Assembly: GCA_024763405.1 (NCBI GenBank)
Contig: JANTFQ010000123.1
Coordinates: 1 to 7,098 of the forward strand
Length of the DNA stretch: 7,098 nucleotides
Source: Calditrichaceae bacterium
GTDB lineage: Bacteria > Calditrichota > Calditrichia > Calditrichales > Calditrichaceae
Direction of reading: 5' to 3'
Under the pieces are notes generated by a model. That model ran no database searches. It had not been told where the DNA came from and saw only the letters and a program-made list of their open reading frames with translations. The position numbers and the translations under genes were made by a program. Shown here piece after piece: positions 1-6,860 of the stretch. Every line of letters begins with the position of its first letter. Position 1 is the first letter of the stretch.

Positions 1-674
1 CTATCGGAAAGACGCAGGCTTTTTTTTATGCGTTCGGCTGCCTCAATTAAAACCAGGTCACCCACGTCGTGACCCAGGGAATCATTGACCAGTTTGAAAT
101 TATCCAAATCACAAAACAGAACGGCGGAAATCTGGTCATCGGTGCGCCGGGCGGATTCCACAATCATCTGTTCTAATTGCTGGTTAAAGAAATCACGGTT
201 GCCCAGCCCGGTCAGTTTATCATGAAAAGCGAGGTATTTCAGTTCCTTCTGCGACAGAATAATGGCGGTTAAGTTGCTGCCGAAAAAAGCAATATGCGAA
301 ACCGAATCATCTCCGTTTAAAAAGAGCGGCTGGTAAATTCTCTTAAAATAAAACGTTTTGTTGGTTTGCGTAAAATAGAGTTTTTCGGTAAAGCGCACGG
401 TCTTTTTATGTTCAAGCGCCTGGCGAAAAGCCGTTTCCCGCTTGTTTAAACTACCAAAGTCGATCTGTAATTTATCAAAATAATAGGAGTCGGTTTTTCC
501 CACGAACACATCTTTTTCGAAGCCATTGGTAAAAAACTGGGAATTTAAAAAGATACATTTCCGGTTTTGATCGTAAAGCGCGATTTCCATCGGTGTTTGT
601 TCGTAAGAGTGCTGAAGCTTAAACAGTTCCGAAGCGGACGCAGAATTAAATAAACGGGTCAATATTTTTAACAC
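1..674 (-). CDS. PAS-GGDEF protein, probable diguanylate cyclase (3' part outside window)
   Basis: Translating the minus strand from a GTG at 672-674 gives 224 residues that run off the left edge without a stop. Residues about 22-135 look like a PAS sensor domain (EIALYDQNRKCIFLN near 30-44). A linker (about 136-149) leads into a GGDEF domain: DKLTGLGNR at 152-159 region, then DLDNFKLVNDSLGHDVGD at 189-206. Asp189, Asn197 and Asp206 have the same spacing as the metal- and GTP-binding residues of PleD (known family data). The window ends at LRLSD, so the GGDEF signature itself lies just outside and activity cannot be judged. The likely role is making cyclic di-GMP from two GTP in the cytoplasm, controlled by the PAS domain. 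No membrane segment is visible. GTG is preferred because GGAG (683-686) lies 8 nt upstream; an in-frame ATG at 759-761 would add 29 residues but lacks an SD site. An EAL domain could follow off-window. Confidence 0.9.
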   Translation of the reverse strand, partial: MLKILTRLFNSASASELFKLQHSYEQTPMEIALYDQNRKCIFLNSQFFTNGFEKDVFVGKTDSYYFDKLQIDFGSLNKRETAFRQALEHKKTVRFTEKLYFTQTNKTFYFKRIYQPLFLNGDDSVSHIAFFGSNLTAIILSQKELKYLAFHDKLTGLGNRDFFNQQLEQMIVESARRTDDQISAVLFCDLDNFKLVNDSLGHDVGDLVLIEAAERIKKSLRLSD

Positions 675-731
675 AATACAAACTCCAAATCTAATGTAGA
701 TTTGTTTATTGTCGAAAAGAAAAGAAAAATA

Positions 732-761
732 TTGAGCGGAATACGAATTTTCTTTTATCAT
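732..761 (+). promoter_or_regulatory. Candidate sigma70-type promoter for the saccharopine dehydrogenase gene
   Basis: TTGAGC (732-737, 4 of 6 to consensus) and TATCAT (756-761, 5 of 6) are separated by 18 nt. A start of transcription near 768 would leave a leader of about 65 nt before the ATG at 833. It sits in the 158-bp divergent intergenic region, where a promoter is expected. The region is AT-rich and chance matches are common, so this is only a candidate. Confidence 0.3.
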
Positions 762-801
762 GTAAAGAATTGTTTTAAATTGCCCCTCATTTTACTTATG
801 C

Positions 802-816
802 AATGTAAATCACATT
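802..816. promoter_or_regulatory. Short inverted repeat, possible operator
   Basis: AATGT-AAATC-ACATT is a perfect 5-bp inverted repeat with a 5-nt spacer. It lies just before the ribosome binding site (AAGGA, 821-825) of the saccharopine dehydrogenase gene. One half contains TCACA, as in CRP-type sites, but the other half does not fit that family. It could be an operator or chance in AT-rich DNA. Confidence 0.18.
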
Positions 817-832
817 TATAAAGGAATAAAAA

Positions 833-2191
833 ATGAAGCAAATTTTAGTTCTGGGAGCGGGGAAAAGCAGCCCCTATTTAATTTCATATTTGCTGGAGCA
901 GGCAGAGCAGAACGACTGGTTTGTAACCATTGCCGATATGGATTTGGAACTTGCAAAAAGCCGTTTGGGCGAAAGCACACGCGGCAGCGCCATCCGCTTT
1001 GATGTAAACGATTCGGAAATGCGCGCGTCCCATATTAAAAAATCGGATGTGGTTGTGAATATGCTGGCGCCCCGATTTCAGCATCTTGTGGGCCTAACCT
1101 GTGTGCGCATGGGGAAGCATATGGTTTCCGTTTCTTACGAAGATATCCGTATGCGTGATTTAGCTCCGGACGCCGAACGCAAAGGGGTGTTAATGCTCAC
1201 CGAAATCGGTTTGGACCCTGGGATCGATCATATGTCCGCGGCGCAGATGATTCATAAAATCCGTGAAAAAGGCGGGATGATTAAAAGCTTCGAATCATAC
1301 GGCGGCGGGCTTCCTGCACCGGATACGCTGAGTAATCCCTTTAAATATGTCATCAGCTGGAATCCGCGCAATGTAGTGATGGCCGGTGAAAACGGCGCCC
1401 AATATCTCGAAAAAGGAAAGATTAAAATAATTCCCTGGCATAATGTGTTTCAGAGCACCTGGCAGCTGGAAGTGCCGGGTATCGGAATGATGGAAGCCTA
1501 TCCCAACCGTGATTCGCTGAGCTACCGGGAGCGTTATGGATTTAAAGAAGCCGACACGGTGATCCGCGGAACGATTCGCTACCCGGGCTGGTGTGAAACC
1601 TGGGCACAGATTCAGCGTCTTGGCCTGCCGAATGAGAAAATGCGTATTCCCAACCTAAAAGAAAAAACCTTTGCCGAGCTTACCGAGATGTTTCTTCCTC
1701 TTTCGATAGGAACACAGACAAGTATTGATAAACGTGTGCCCCGCTTTTTAAATATCAATCCGACCGGGCAGATTATGGAAAAAATGCGCTGGCTGGGCTT
1801 GTTCTCCGAAGAGAAGATCGGAATTGATGTGGAAACATCCGCCCAGGTGCTCACGCATATCCTTGCCGATAAGCTGCGTCTGCGCGATGACGCCCGCGAC
1901 ATGGTGATTCTGCTGCACCGTTTGATTGCCGAATATCCGGACGAAGGAAATCGTAAAGAGGAAATCGTTTCGACCATGTTACATTATGGTGAAAAGGCCG
2001 GATTTACCTCTATGGCAAAATCGGTTGGTCTGCCAGCCGCTCTGGTCGTTAAACTTCTACTGCAGGATCGGCTTCCGCTAGTAGGCTGCCATATTCCCAC
2101 CCATCCGATGATTTACAATCCGCTGATGGACGAGCTGGAACAGGAAGGTTTTAAGTTTAACGAACAGGTAAAAGAAATACCGAACGAATAA
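833..2191 (+). CDS. Saccharopine dehydrogenase, L-glutamate-forming (Lys9) type
   Basis: This 452-aa protein matches the saccharopine reductase/Lys9 family in length and motifs. It has a Rossmann nucleotide-binding start (VLGAGKSS, residues 6-13), GLDPGIDH (127-133 region), SYGGGLPAP (155-163), NPFKYVISW (169-176), YPNRDS (223-228) and YPGWCE (250-255). A C-terminal piece contains VGLPAALVVKLLL and GCHIPTHPMIYNPLMDELEQ. Known family chemistry is reversible NAD(P)-dependent conversion between saccharopine and alpha-aminoadipate semialdehyde plus glutamate. In bacteria this is mostly linked to lysine breakdown, in fungi to lysine synthesis. No partner gene of the pathway lies in the window, so direction is open. 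AAGGA (821-825) sits 7 nt before the ATG. The gene is single, divergent from the PAS-GGDEF gene, and ends at an intrinsic terminator. Some relatives act on other opine-like substrates (for example carboxynorspermidine), but the substrate-region motifs favour saccharopine. Confidence 0.9.
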   Translation: MKQILVLGAGKSSPYLISYLLEQAEQNDWFVTIADMDLELAKSRLGESTRGSAIRFDVNDSEMRASHIKKSDVVVNMLAPRFQHLVGLTCVRMGKHMVSVSYEDIRMRDLAPDAERKGVLMLTEIGLDPGIDHMSAAQMIHKIREKGGMIKSFESYGGGLPAPDTLSNPFKYVISWNPRNVVMAGENGAQYLEKGKIKIIPWHNVFQSTWQLEVPGIGMMEAYPNRDSLSYRERYGFKEADTVIRGTIRYPGWCETWAQIQRLGLPNEKMRIPNLKEKTFAELTEMFLPLSIGTQTSIDKRVPRFLNINPTGQIMEKMRWLGLFSEEKIGIDVETSAQVLTHILADKLRLRDDARDMVILLHRLIAEYPDEGNRKEEIVSTMLHYGEKAGFTSMAKSVGLPAALVVKLLLQDRLPLVGCHIPTHPMIYNPLMDELEQEGFKFNEQVKEIPNE

Positions 2192-2205
2192 ACAGCGCTT
2201 AAGAT

Positions 2206-2246
2206 CGATTCCATCCCTTTATGGGATGGAATCGGTTCTTTATTTT
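2206..2246 (+). terminator. Rho-independent terminator after the saccharopine dehydrogenase gene
   Basis: A perfect 12-bp stem (CGATTCCATCCC, 2206-2217, with its complement at 2223-2234) closes a 5-nt loop (TTTAT). It is followed by a T-rich tail (GGTTCTTTATTTT) on the plus strand. It starts 15 nt past the TAA at 2191. The same stem could also stop the convergent minus-strand gene ending at 2277, but the minus-strand tail (ATCTTAAGCGC) is poor in T, so forward use is better supported. Confidence 0.88.
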
Positions 2247-2276
2247 CCAAAGCCCATATATTAAAAAGCTTAAAAT

Positions 2277-5200
2277 CTATTTCAATAGCAGCATCCGTTT
2301 TGTCTGGATAAATGTACCCGCTTTAAGCCGATAAAAATATATGCCGCTGGCTAATCCGGCGCCGTCAAAAGAAACTTCATAAATACCTGAATTATGAAAG
2401 CCGGATAGAAGTTTCCGCACTTTTTGACCATTTGTATTATAAATCGAAAGATTCATTTCACCTGCTTCCGGAATTTCTATGGTAATATGTGTAGCAGGGT
2501 TAAACGGATTTGGGAAATTCTGATGCAATACATAGTTTTCCGGGGTAATGTAATTAGGTGCAGCTTCTTTTTGTAAACCATACGAATTTGTTTCTAATTT
2601 CAACACCTTAGTCAGTATAAATTGGGAACTGTCGCTCTTAAACTGAATACGACCGTTTTTCCCGGCAAGGTTCACTAATGTTGTAACTTTTAATGTTCTC
2701 TCAAAATCATTTCCGTTTGGTGATGGAAGTTCCTTGTATTTTACTTGTGTCAGTAAATCTTCTTGCGTTCCTTCGTTTAACATAAAATTAAACATCACTT
2801 TTTCGGCATCAGGGCCATTATAAACATCATGAAAACGCACTTTAAATTCAATTTCCATAGGAATATAGTTAGTTGAAATAGAAAGAGAATCAGACATTAG
2901 ATCATCTTTTAAAAATAGTGAATCACCATTAAATTTTATATTCTCAACTTCCAGGGTTATACAGCCTTCTACATTATTATTATCCGCAGCTGCAATAATA
3001 TAGTCTATTCTTGGTGAAATAGGCCTGATTACAGGACTAATCGGCTGCCCGCTTCCGGATTCTACAAAATCATTTTTTATAAAATAAGGGCTGGAATAGT
3101 ACTTTGTCCAAACAGCTCTGCCCATATCGTGATCCATTATATTGGGAGCATACCCTTCTCCAAAGGTTTCGGATGAGGCCGAATTGTTTGATTTTGTCAA
3201 TTTTGTTATTTCATCACCGGATTCATACATAATAATATAATCATAAGCGTCTTCTGAAGTGGAGGCCTGTTTTGTGGAAATTGAAAGATGCAATGCATCT
3301 TCATCTTCCTTGGAAGAAGAAAATTTAGATATATCACTCAATACATTTGAGTATTCATCATAATAGCGGTAATACCCATGAGATGTCTCCACAGGTTCTT
3401 CTTCACCCTGCCAGACAATATGGGCAATTCCAAATGTATAAGAAATATTTGGCTGCTGTTGGCTGGTTCTATACCATAAATCTGTAGATATTTGTTTTGT
3501 TGCTGTCCAGTCTCCGTAGTAATTGGTTTTTTTAAAGAAGATTTTTCCGTCTTTATCCCAAACCATTCCTATATCGCCGTTACTGCCAGCTTTACTGTGA
3601 CTAATAGATGGATTATTACCGTTAAAAGGGCCTAAGATAATTTCCCAATTGGTGTAGTTATAATCGGAGTTTTTATAACAGATTACTTCCGGTTGTCCGG
3701 ATGGACTAAAGTCCTCGGCCATTTTTTCACGTTGAAAAATAACATAAATATCATATTGTGCGCCTATAACTTCGGAAACGGTAATAGCGGGATGCGGTTT
3801 TATGGAATTCCAGTAATTAAAACTGGCAACTGTTCTGATATCATACCAGGAATTTGTATTTAGATTGAGCCTTCTGAGTTTGACCATTTTATTACTTTGG
3901 TCAACCCAGGTTACAAATAACATATCTATCGCGCCGGTAACAGACGGATAAAGAGAACTATTTGCGTCATTGTTTATCCGCGTTTCTTTTGACCAGGTTT
4001 CGCCGTTATCTGAAGAATGTGTAATATAAATATCTCCATTATCGTCATATACCAGATAAATTTCGCCATCTTCTGTTTTGTATATTCGCCGGCCGTTATT
4101 GGAACCGGTAGGTTGAGATTGGCTGGAAACCAGGTGGCCTTTGTATTCAGCCTGAATTATAGCATTTGGTTCTATAAAAACAGCTTCTGTTTGATTATAT
4201 GATTCATTCTGGAAATCGACATCTGTACCTGACCATTTTTTAAAGTAATAGGTAATATTTTCGCCATGTTTATTTTCCTGGTGTGTATCGGGTTGTTTTA
4301 TTTCATAAATTGGATATTGTTCGTAAAAACTTTCATTTTGTTTTAAGAGCGCATTAAAATTGCTTTCTGTAATTTCTCTGAAATTATTGGATTGTTCGCC
4401 ATTTTCAATAAACCATGGATCACGCAGATAAAACGTTGTTTCGGAAGGCAGATCAATGTTAATTGTTTCTAATGGTGAAAATTCCGCGAATTGGTTAGTT
4501 CCTGACGGTTCCTTTTTATTAATTCTCAATGCCCTTTTTATTAAATAATCATCAGCCTTGCTATTCCATTGATAATGCTGATGAGCCTTAGAATTATGAT
4601 CAATTACCTGATCCTGGGTACCTATTTCATACATTTTTGAATCTAAAAGTGTTCTTGCTTCACCGGATGGCACTGTGTTATTATCATAAGAGAGAAAACC
4701 TGTTACCGTCTCACTGTTAATCTTATTAGCAAATTTTATATCCGTTTCAATTAGTTTTTTTAAATCAGGCTGGGTTTCCAAAGCCCAATTTAAACGCTGA
4801 ATCTGGTTTGGAGTCAGTCCCTTTCCTGAATTGTCACGATCCATCAAATTATCAACCTGACTTGGATCGGTATCGTCTAAAAAATCGTAAACATCTGTGC
4901 CAAAATGTGTTTCATCGGTATCATATAATCCTAAAGACTGTGCAACGTAATATTGTAAATCGTAATCGAGCGCACTTCTTTCCACATATATACAGCTGCC
5001 AAATATTTTATCGACAGAACCCTGTACCGTATAATCTGCTTCGTTATATCTTACCTTTACATTTAAAGGCATTGTAGCAATTCTTAAATATTTTTCAGGA
5101 TAATTATTAATATCGTTTAAGGGAGTGATAGAACAGTCCGTGAATAGATAATCTAAATCATTTGCCCCAGCACCGGTTTGGATTGTTTTTCTTCTATAAT

Positions 5201-5522
5201 TTTCATCTGCTAAAGAGAATTCAATTTTTGCATCTAAAAATACCGTATTTAAATTTTCAATAGCTGTTTGCCATTCAGCTTTTGCTGTAGTAATATCTTT
5301 TGTGTAGTAATCATTCCAATCCGTATCGCTGTATTCAACCACATAAACATCAATATGTTTAACAACTTGCGGCTCATATTGGGCTAAATCCGTACTTCCC
5401 ATGGGATCGTCGTTCATAGCTTCTACATAGCAGCGTATATAATAGCTACTCATTATATTAGATACTGCATATCCTGTAAGTAGCATAAAGTTAATCAACA
5501 AAATATAACTTATTTTTTTCAT
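2277..5522 (-). CDS. Secreted multidomain protein: inactive-looking M43-type metzincin, beta-propeller, T9SS sorting tail
   Basis: This 1081-aa protein begins with a signal peptide (h-region about 5-20). Residues about 52-250 follow the M43 metzincin pattern: LNTVFLDAKIEFSL (91-104), LGLYDT (197-202), LDDTDP (215-220), Met-turn NLMD (225-228) and LTPNQIQRL (236-244). The zinc motif reads Y191, Y192, Q195, G198, D201 instead of H, E, H, G, H, so peptidase activity is not expected. Residues about 355-465 contain DPWF and an InlB-like FKKWSG ... AEYKG stretch. Residues about 478-815 form a sialidase-like propeller: an Asp-box (S503, D505, G507, W510) and repeated V-x-W-type strands near 489, 537, 593, 652, 701, 762 and 802. 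Residues about 838-975 look like a beta-sandwich. Residues 1000-1081 are a type A T9SS sorting domain (NFPNPFNP ... SGIYFYRL ... LLLK), so it should be exported across the outer membrane. AAAGG (5531-5535) lies 8 nt before the ATG. The ligand is unknown. Confidence 0.9.
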   Translation of the reverse strand: MKKISYILLINFMLLTGYAVSNIMSSYYIRCYVEAMNDDPMGSTDLAQYEPQVVKHIDVYVVEYSDTDWNDYYTKDITTAKAEWQTAIENLNTVFLDAKIEFSLADENYRRKTIQTGAGANDLDYLFTDCSITPLNDINNYPEKYLRIATMPLNVKVRYNEADYTVQGSVDKIFGSCIYVERSALDYDLQYYVAQSLGLYDTDETHFGTDVYDFLDDTDPSQVDNLMDRDNSGKGLTPNQIQRLNWALETQPDLKKLIETDIKFANKINSETVTGFLSYDNNTVPSGEARTLLDSKMYEIGTQDQVIDHNSKAHQHYQWNSKADDYLIKRALRINKKEPSGTNQFAEFSPLETINIDLPSETTFYLRDPWFIENGEQSNNFREITESNFNALLKQNESFYEQYPIYEIKQPDTHQENKHGENITYYFKKWSGTDVDFQNESYNQTEAVFIEPNAIIQAEYKGHLVSSQSQPTGSNNGRRIYKTEDGEIYLVYDDNGDIYITHSSDNGETWSKETRINNDANSSLYPSVTGAIDMLFVTWVDQSNKMVKLRRLNLNTNSWYDIRTVASFNYWNSIKPHPAITVSEVIGAQYDIYVIFQREKMAEDFSPSGQPEVICYKNSDYNYTNWEIILGPFNGNNPSISHSKAGSNGDIGMVWDKDGKIFFKKTNYYGDWTATKQISTDLWYRTSQQQPNISYTFGIAHIVWQGEEEPVETSHGYYRYYDEYSNVLSDISKFSSSKEDEDALHLSISTKQASTSEDAYDYIIMYESGDEITKLTKSNNSASSETFGEGYAPNIMDHDMGRAVWTKYYSSPYFIKNDFVESGSGQPISPVIRPISPRIDYIIAAADNNNVEGCITLEVENIKFNGDSLFLKDDLMSDSLSISTNYIPMEIEFKVRFHDVYNGPDAEKVMFNFMLNEGTQEDLLTQVKYKELPSPNGNDFERTLKVTTLVNLAGKNGRIQFKSDSSQFILTKVLKLETNSYGLQKEAAPNYITPENYVLHQNFPNPFNPATHITIEIPEAGEMNLSIYNTNGQKVRKLLSGFHNSGIYEVSFDGAGLASGIYFYRLKAGTFIQTKRMLLLK

Positions 5523-5632
5523 GATATTTGCCTTTCATAAAAAATTTATTGTAAATAAAAATTCTACTAAAGGCGGCAAAAATTATGTATATTAATACCG
5601 CCCTTGATACACCGTTCAATGTTGATTAGGGT

Positions 5633-5669
5633 ATGCCTGGGTGTGGGTTCAGCACACTCAGGCATTTTT
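5633..5669 (+). terminator. Intrinsic terminator facing the plus strand, with no known plus-strand gene
   Basis: Arms 5633-5645 (ATGCCTGGGTGTG) and 5653-5665 (CACACTCAGGCAT) form a 13-bp stem with a 7-nt loop (GGTTCAG), then TTTTT and an AT-rich run. One pair (5640 with 5658) is G-U in plus-strand RNA but would be a C-A mismatch in minus-strand RNA. The T-tract is also on the plus-strand side. Both facts favour a plus-strand transcript, although both flanking genes are on the minus strand. In minus-strand RNA it could still act as an imperfect leader hairpin. Confidence 0.6.
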
Positions 5670-5686
5670 ATATATTATACATCATA

Positions 5687-5699
5687 ATCACCTCCTTTC
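5687..5699 (-). promoter_or_regulatory. Perfect extended Shine-Dalgarno-like sequence
   Basis: On the minus strand GAAAGGAGGTGAT is a 13-nt exact complement of the common bacterial 16S rRNA 3' tail. It lies 9 nt past the lipoprotein stop codon. ATGATG follows 1 nt after it, opening a frame of only 5 codons, so it serves no gene of normal size. It could drive a leader peptide, be a ribosome standby or mRNA-stabilising site for the 1081-aa gene, or be the remnant of a lost gene's start. Confidence 0.5.
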
Positions 5700-5708
5700 A
5701 TTTTTCGG

Positions 5709-6740
5709 TTACCTGTATCCGCGGTAAATAAATTCGTTTCCTCCTATAAACACAACGTCTTTTGATACATATGCGACTGTCCAGAAATTATTACGATTTT
5801 GTCTGTCAAAAGGAATATAGCTTTTCCATGACACTCCATTAAAATGGTGTATAGTTTGAAAATCCCCAACCATAAAAATATCATTTTTATTATTTGCAAA
5901 AAAATCTCGTGTATATCCTGCTGGTAAGATGGAAATATATTCCTGCCGTCCTTTCCCTGTCGAAACGGATTCGTGCCAATATCCCCAAACATTGACTAAA
6001 ATCAAACTGTCTTTATCTGCCCAAATGCCTTTGTATGCATTTTCAGGCGGCGTATCATCCTCATAATAGCGGTGATATTTTATATTCCAATTCGCACCAT
6101 TATAAAACAGTAAAACGCTTTGCCCTCCGTCAAGCCCGCTGTCATCACCAACCACCCATATATGGTTTCCATCCAAGCCATAAATATGAGTCAAATCAAT
6201 GTCCGTCCCACTTTCCATTTTTGTAAAAGTATTTCCGTTATAGTGGATAATGGTCCCTTTTAGGCCAATAAAAAACACACTGGAAGAATCCAAACCCCAT
6301 ACTTTTGTTACCCCACCTTCCGTTTCATCTAAAATACCCATGTTCCAGGGATGATAGAGCTTCCAGTATTTCCCATTCCAATGGATCATACCACCATCTG
6401 TTAACCAGATATTGTTCTTGCTAAATACATAAATCCCCATATAATGGCCTGATTTTAAAATTGTTTTTAGGCTCCATCGATTTCCGTCCCAATAGCCAAA
6501 ATTGTATTTTATTGTTTTACCGGTTTGGGGGTCATTTTTCCAAAATTCTCCGGCCAGCCATACATTATTCTCATCAAGACCGGAAATATCAAAAACATTT
6601 CCGGGTAAAGTGTCGGCTGTCCAAATAAAATTATGGCTGGTAGTATCGGGCCCAATTTGTTTTGTCAGCGGTTCCAGGCTTCGTTTACAATTTTGTAAAA
6701 TGAGTGTTAATATTAATAACAAAAAAAATCTTCCACGCAT
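5709..6740 (-). CDS. Predicted lipoprotein with about seven propeller-type repeats
   Basis: This 343-aa protein starts with a hydrophobic leader (FFLLLILTLILQNC) and a likely lipidated Cys18. LQNC is a relaxed lipobox, as seen in the Bacteroidota/FCB group, so it is probably anchored in a membrane and faces the periplasm or cell surface. The rest is built of short repeats of the form 'I-x-G-L-D-x-N-x-V/I-W-x-x-G ... H/Y-W/Y-N/D-G-x-x-W'. They begin near residues 49, 101, 145, 183, 235, 278 and 319. Seven such units fit a closed seven-bladed beta-propeller; the fifth and the last are degenerate. The opening 'DTTSHNFIWTADTLPG' and repeats like these are familiar from FCB-group surface proteins of unknown role; some databases name such proteins glucosyltransferases without support. 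No catalytic motif is visible. AGGA (6747-6750) lies 6 nt before the ATG. It is upstream of, and co-oriented with, the 1081-aa gene. Confidence 0.82.
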   Translation of the reverse strand: MRGRFFLLLILTLILQNCKRSLEPLTKQIGPDTTSHNFIWTADTLPGNVFDISGLDENNVWLAGEFWKNDPQTGKTIKYNFGYWDGNRWSLKTILKSGHYMGIYVFSKNNIWLTDGGMIHWNGKYWKLYHPWNMGILDETEGGVTKVWGLDSSSVFFIGLKGTIIHYNGNTFTKMESGTDIDLTHIYGLDGNHIWVVGDDSGLDGGQSVLLFYNGANWNIKYHRYYEDDTPPENAYKGIWADKDSLILVNVWGYWHESVSTGKGRQEYISILPAGYTRDFFANNKNDIFMVGDFQTIHHFNGVSWKSYIPFDRQNRNNFWTVAYVSKDVVFIGGNEFIYRGYR

Positions 6741-6812
6741 GATTCATCCTTTTTTAATCAAAAACTATCCCCGTTTTCCAGCCGTTTGAAGTTAAGCGTA
6801 TATAGCAATTAA

Positions 6813-6841
6813 ATTAAATCCAAAATTATAATAAATGCCAA
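6813..6841 (-). promoter_or_regulatory. Candidate promoter for the lipoprotein gene
   Basis: On the minus strand TTGGCA (6841-6836, 5 of 6 to the sigma70 consensus) and TTTAAT (6818-6813, 5 of 6) are spaced by exactly 17 nt. Transcription would start near 6806, leaving a leader of about 65 nt before the ATG at 6740. A perfect TATAAT (6830-6825) also lies inside the spacer but lacks a matching -35 box. Confidence 0.38.
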
Positions 6842-6860
6842 AAACTTCCTCGCAGGAGTC
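6839..6860 (-). terminator. Weak candidate terminator on the minus strand
   Basis: In minus-strand RNA, ACTCCT (6859-6854) can pair with AGGAAGT (6850-6844) with one bulged A and a GCG loop, followed by a run of five T. It lies about 90 nt past the TAA at 6951-6953 and would suit a minus-strand gene ending there. The stem is short, and A- and T-rich flanks make chance possible. Confidence 0.3.

Larger units (their letters stand above)
5523..5708. other. Signal-rich intergenic region between two secreted-protein genes
   Basis: These 186 bp separate two minus-strand genes. Besides the SD-like site and the plus-facing terminator listed separately, there is a weak hairpin (GGCGG 5572-5576 with CCGCC 5598-5602, 21-nt loop). 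Three short reading frames are open. A plus-strand one of 14 codons (5585-5629) ends 4 nt before the terminator stem, with AAAGG 11 nt upstream. A minus-strand one of 5 codons (5668-5685) lies behind the strong SD-like site. A minus-strand one of 32 codons (5567-5665) starts 2 nt after that stop. None can be called a gene from sequence alone. A weak minus-strand promoter for the 1081-aa gene may use TTGAAC (5613-5618) with TATTAA 16 nt on. Confidence 0.45.

Noticed and set aside
759..761. Upstream ATG as start of the PAS-GGDEF gene
   Set aside because: It is in frame but has no SD site and would add 29 residues from AT-rich intergenic DNA; the GTG at 672-674 has GGAG at good spacing.
1612..1977. 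Minus-strand open frame of 121 codons
   Set aside because: It is antisense to the conserved part of the saccharopine dehydrogenase gene, is rich in Ser/Arg as expected of a shadow frame, and resembles no known protein.
4808..5077. Plus-strand open frame of 89 codons
   Set aside because: It is antisense to the metzincin-like domain of the 1081-aa protein and shows no coding signals of its own.
5744..5992. Minus-strand open frame of 82 codons inside the lipoprotein gene
   Set aside because: It overlaps the repeat-containing frame in another register; the lipoprotein frame keeps its propeller motifs throughout, so this is a shadow and not evidence of a frameshift.
6502..6789. Plus-strand open frame of 95 codons
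   Set aside because: It lies opposite the start of the lipoprotein gene, has no clear ribosome binding site and no recognisable domain.
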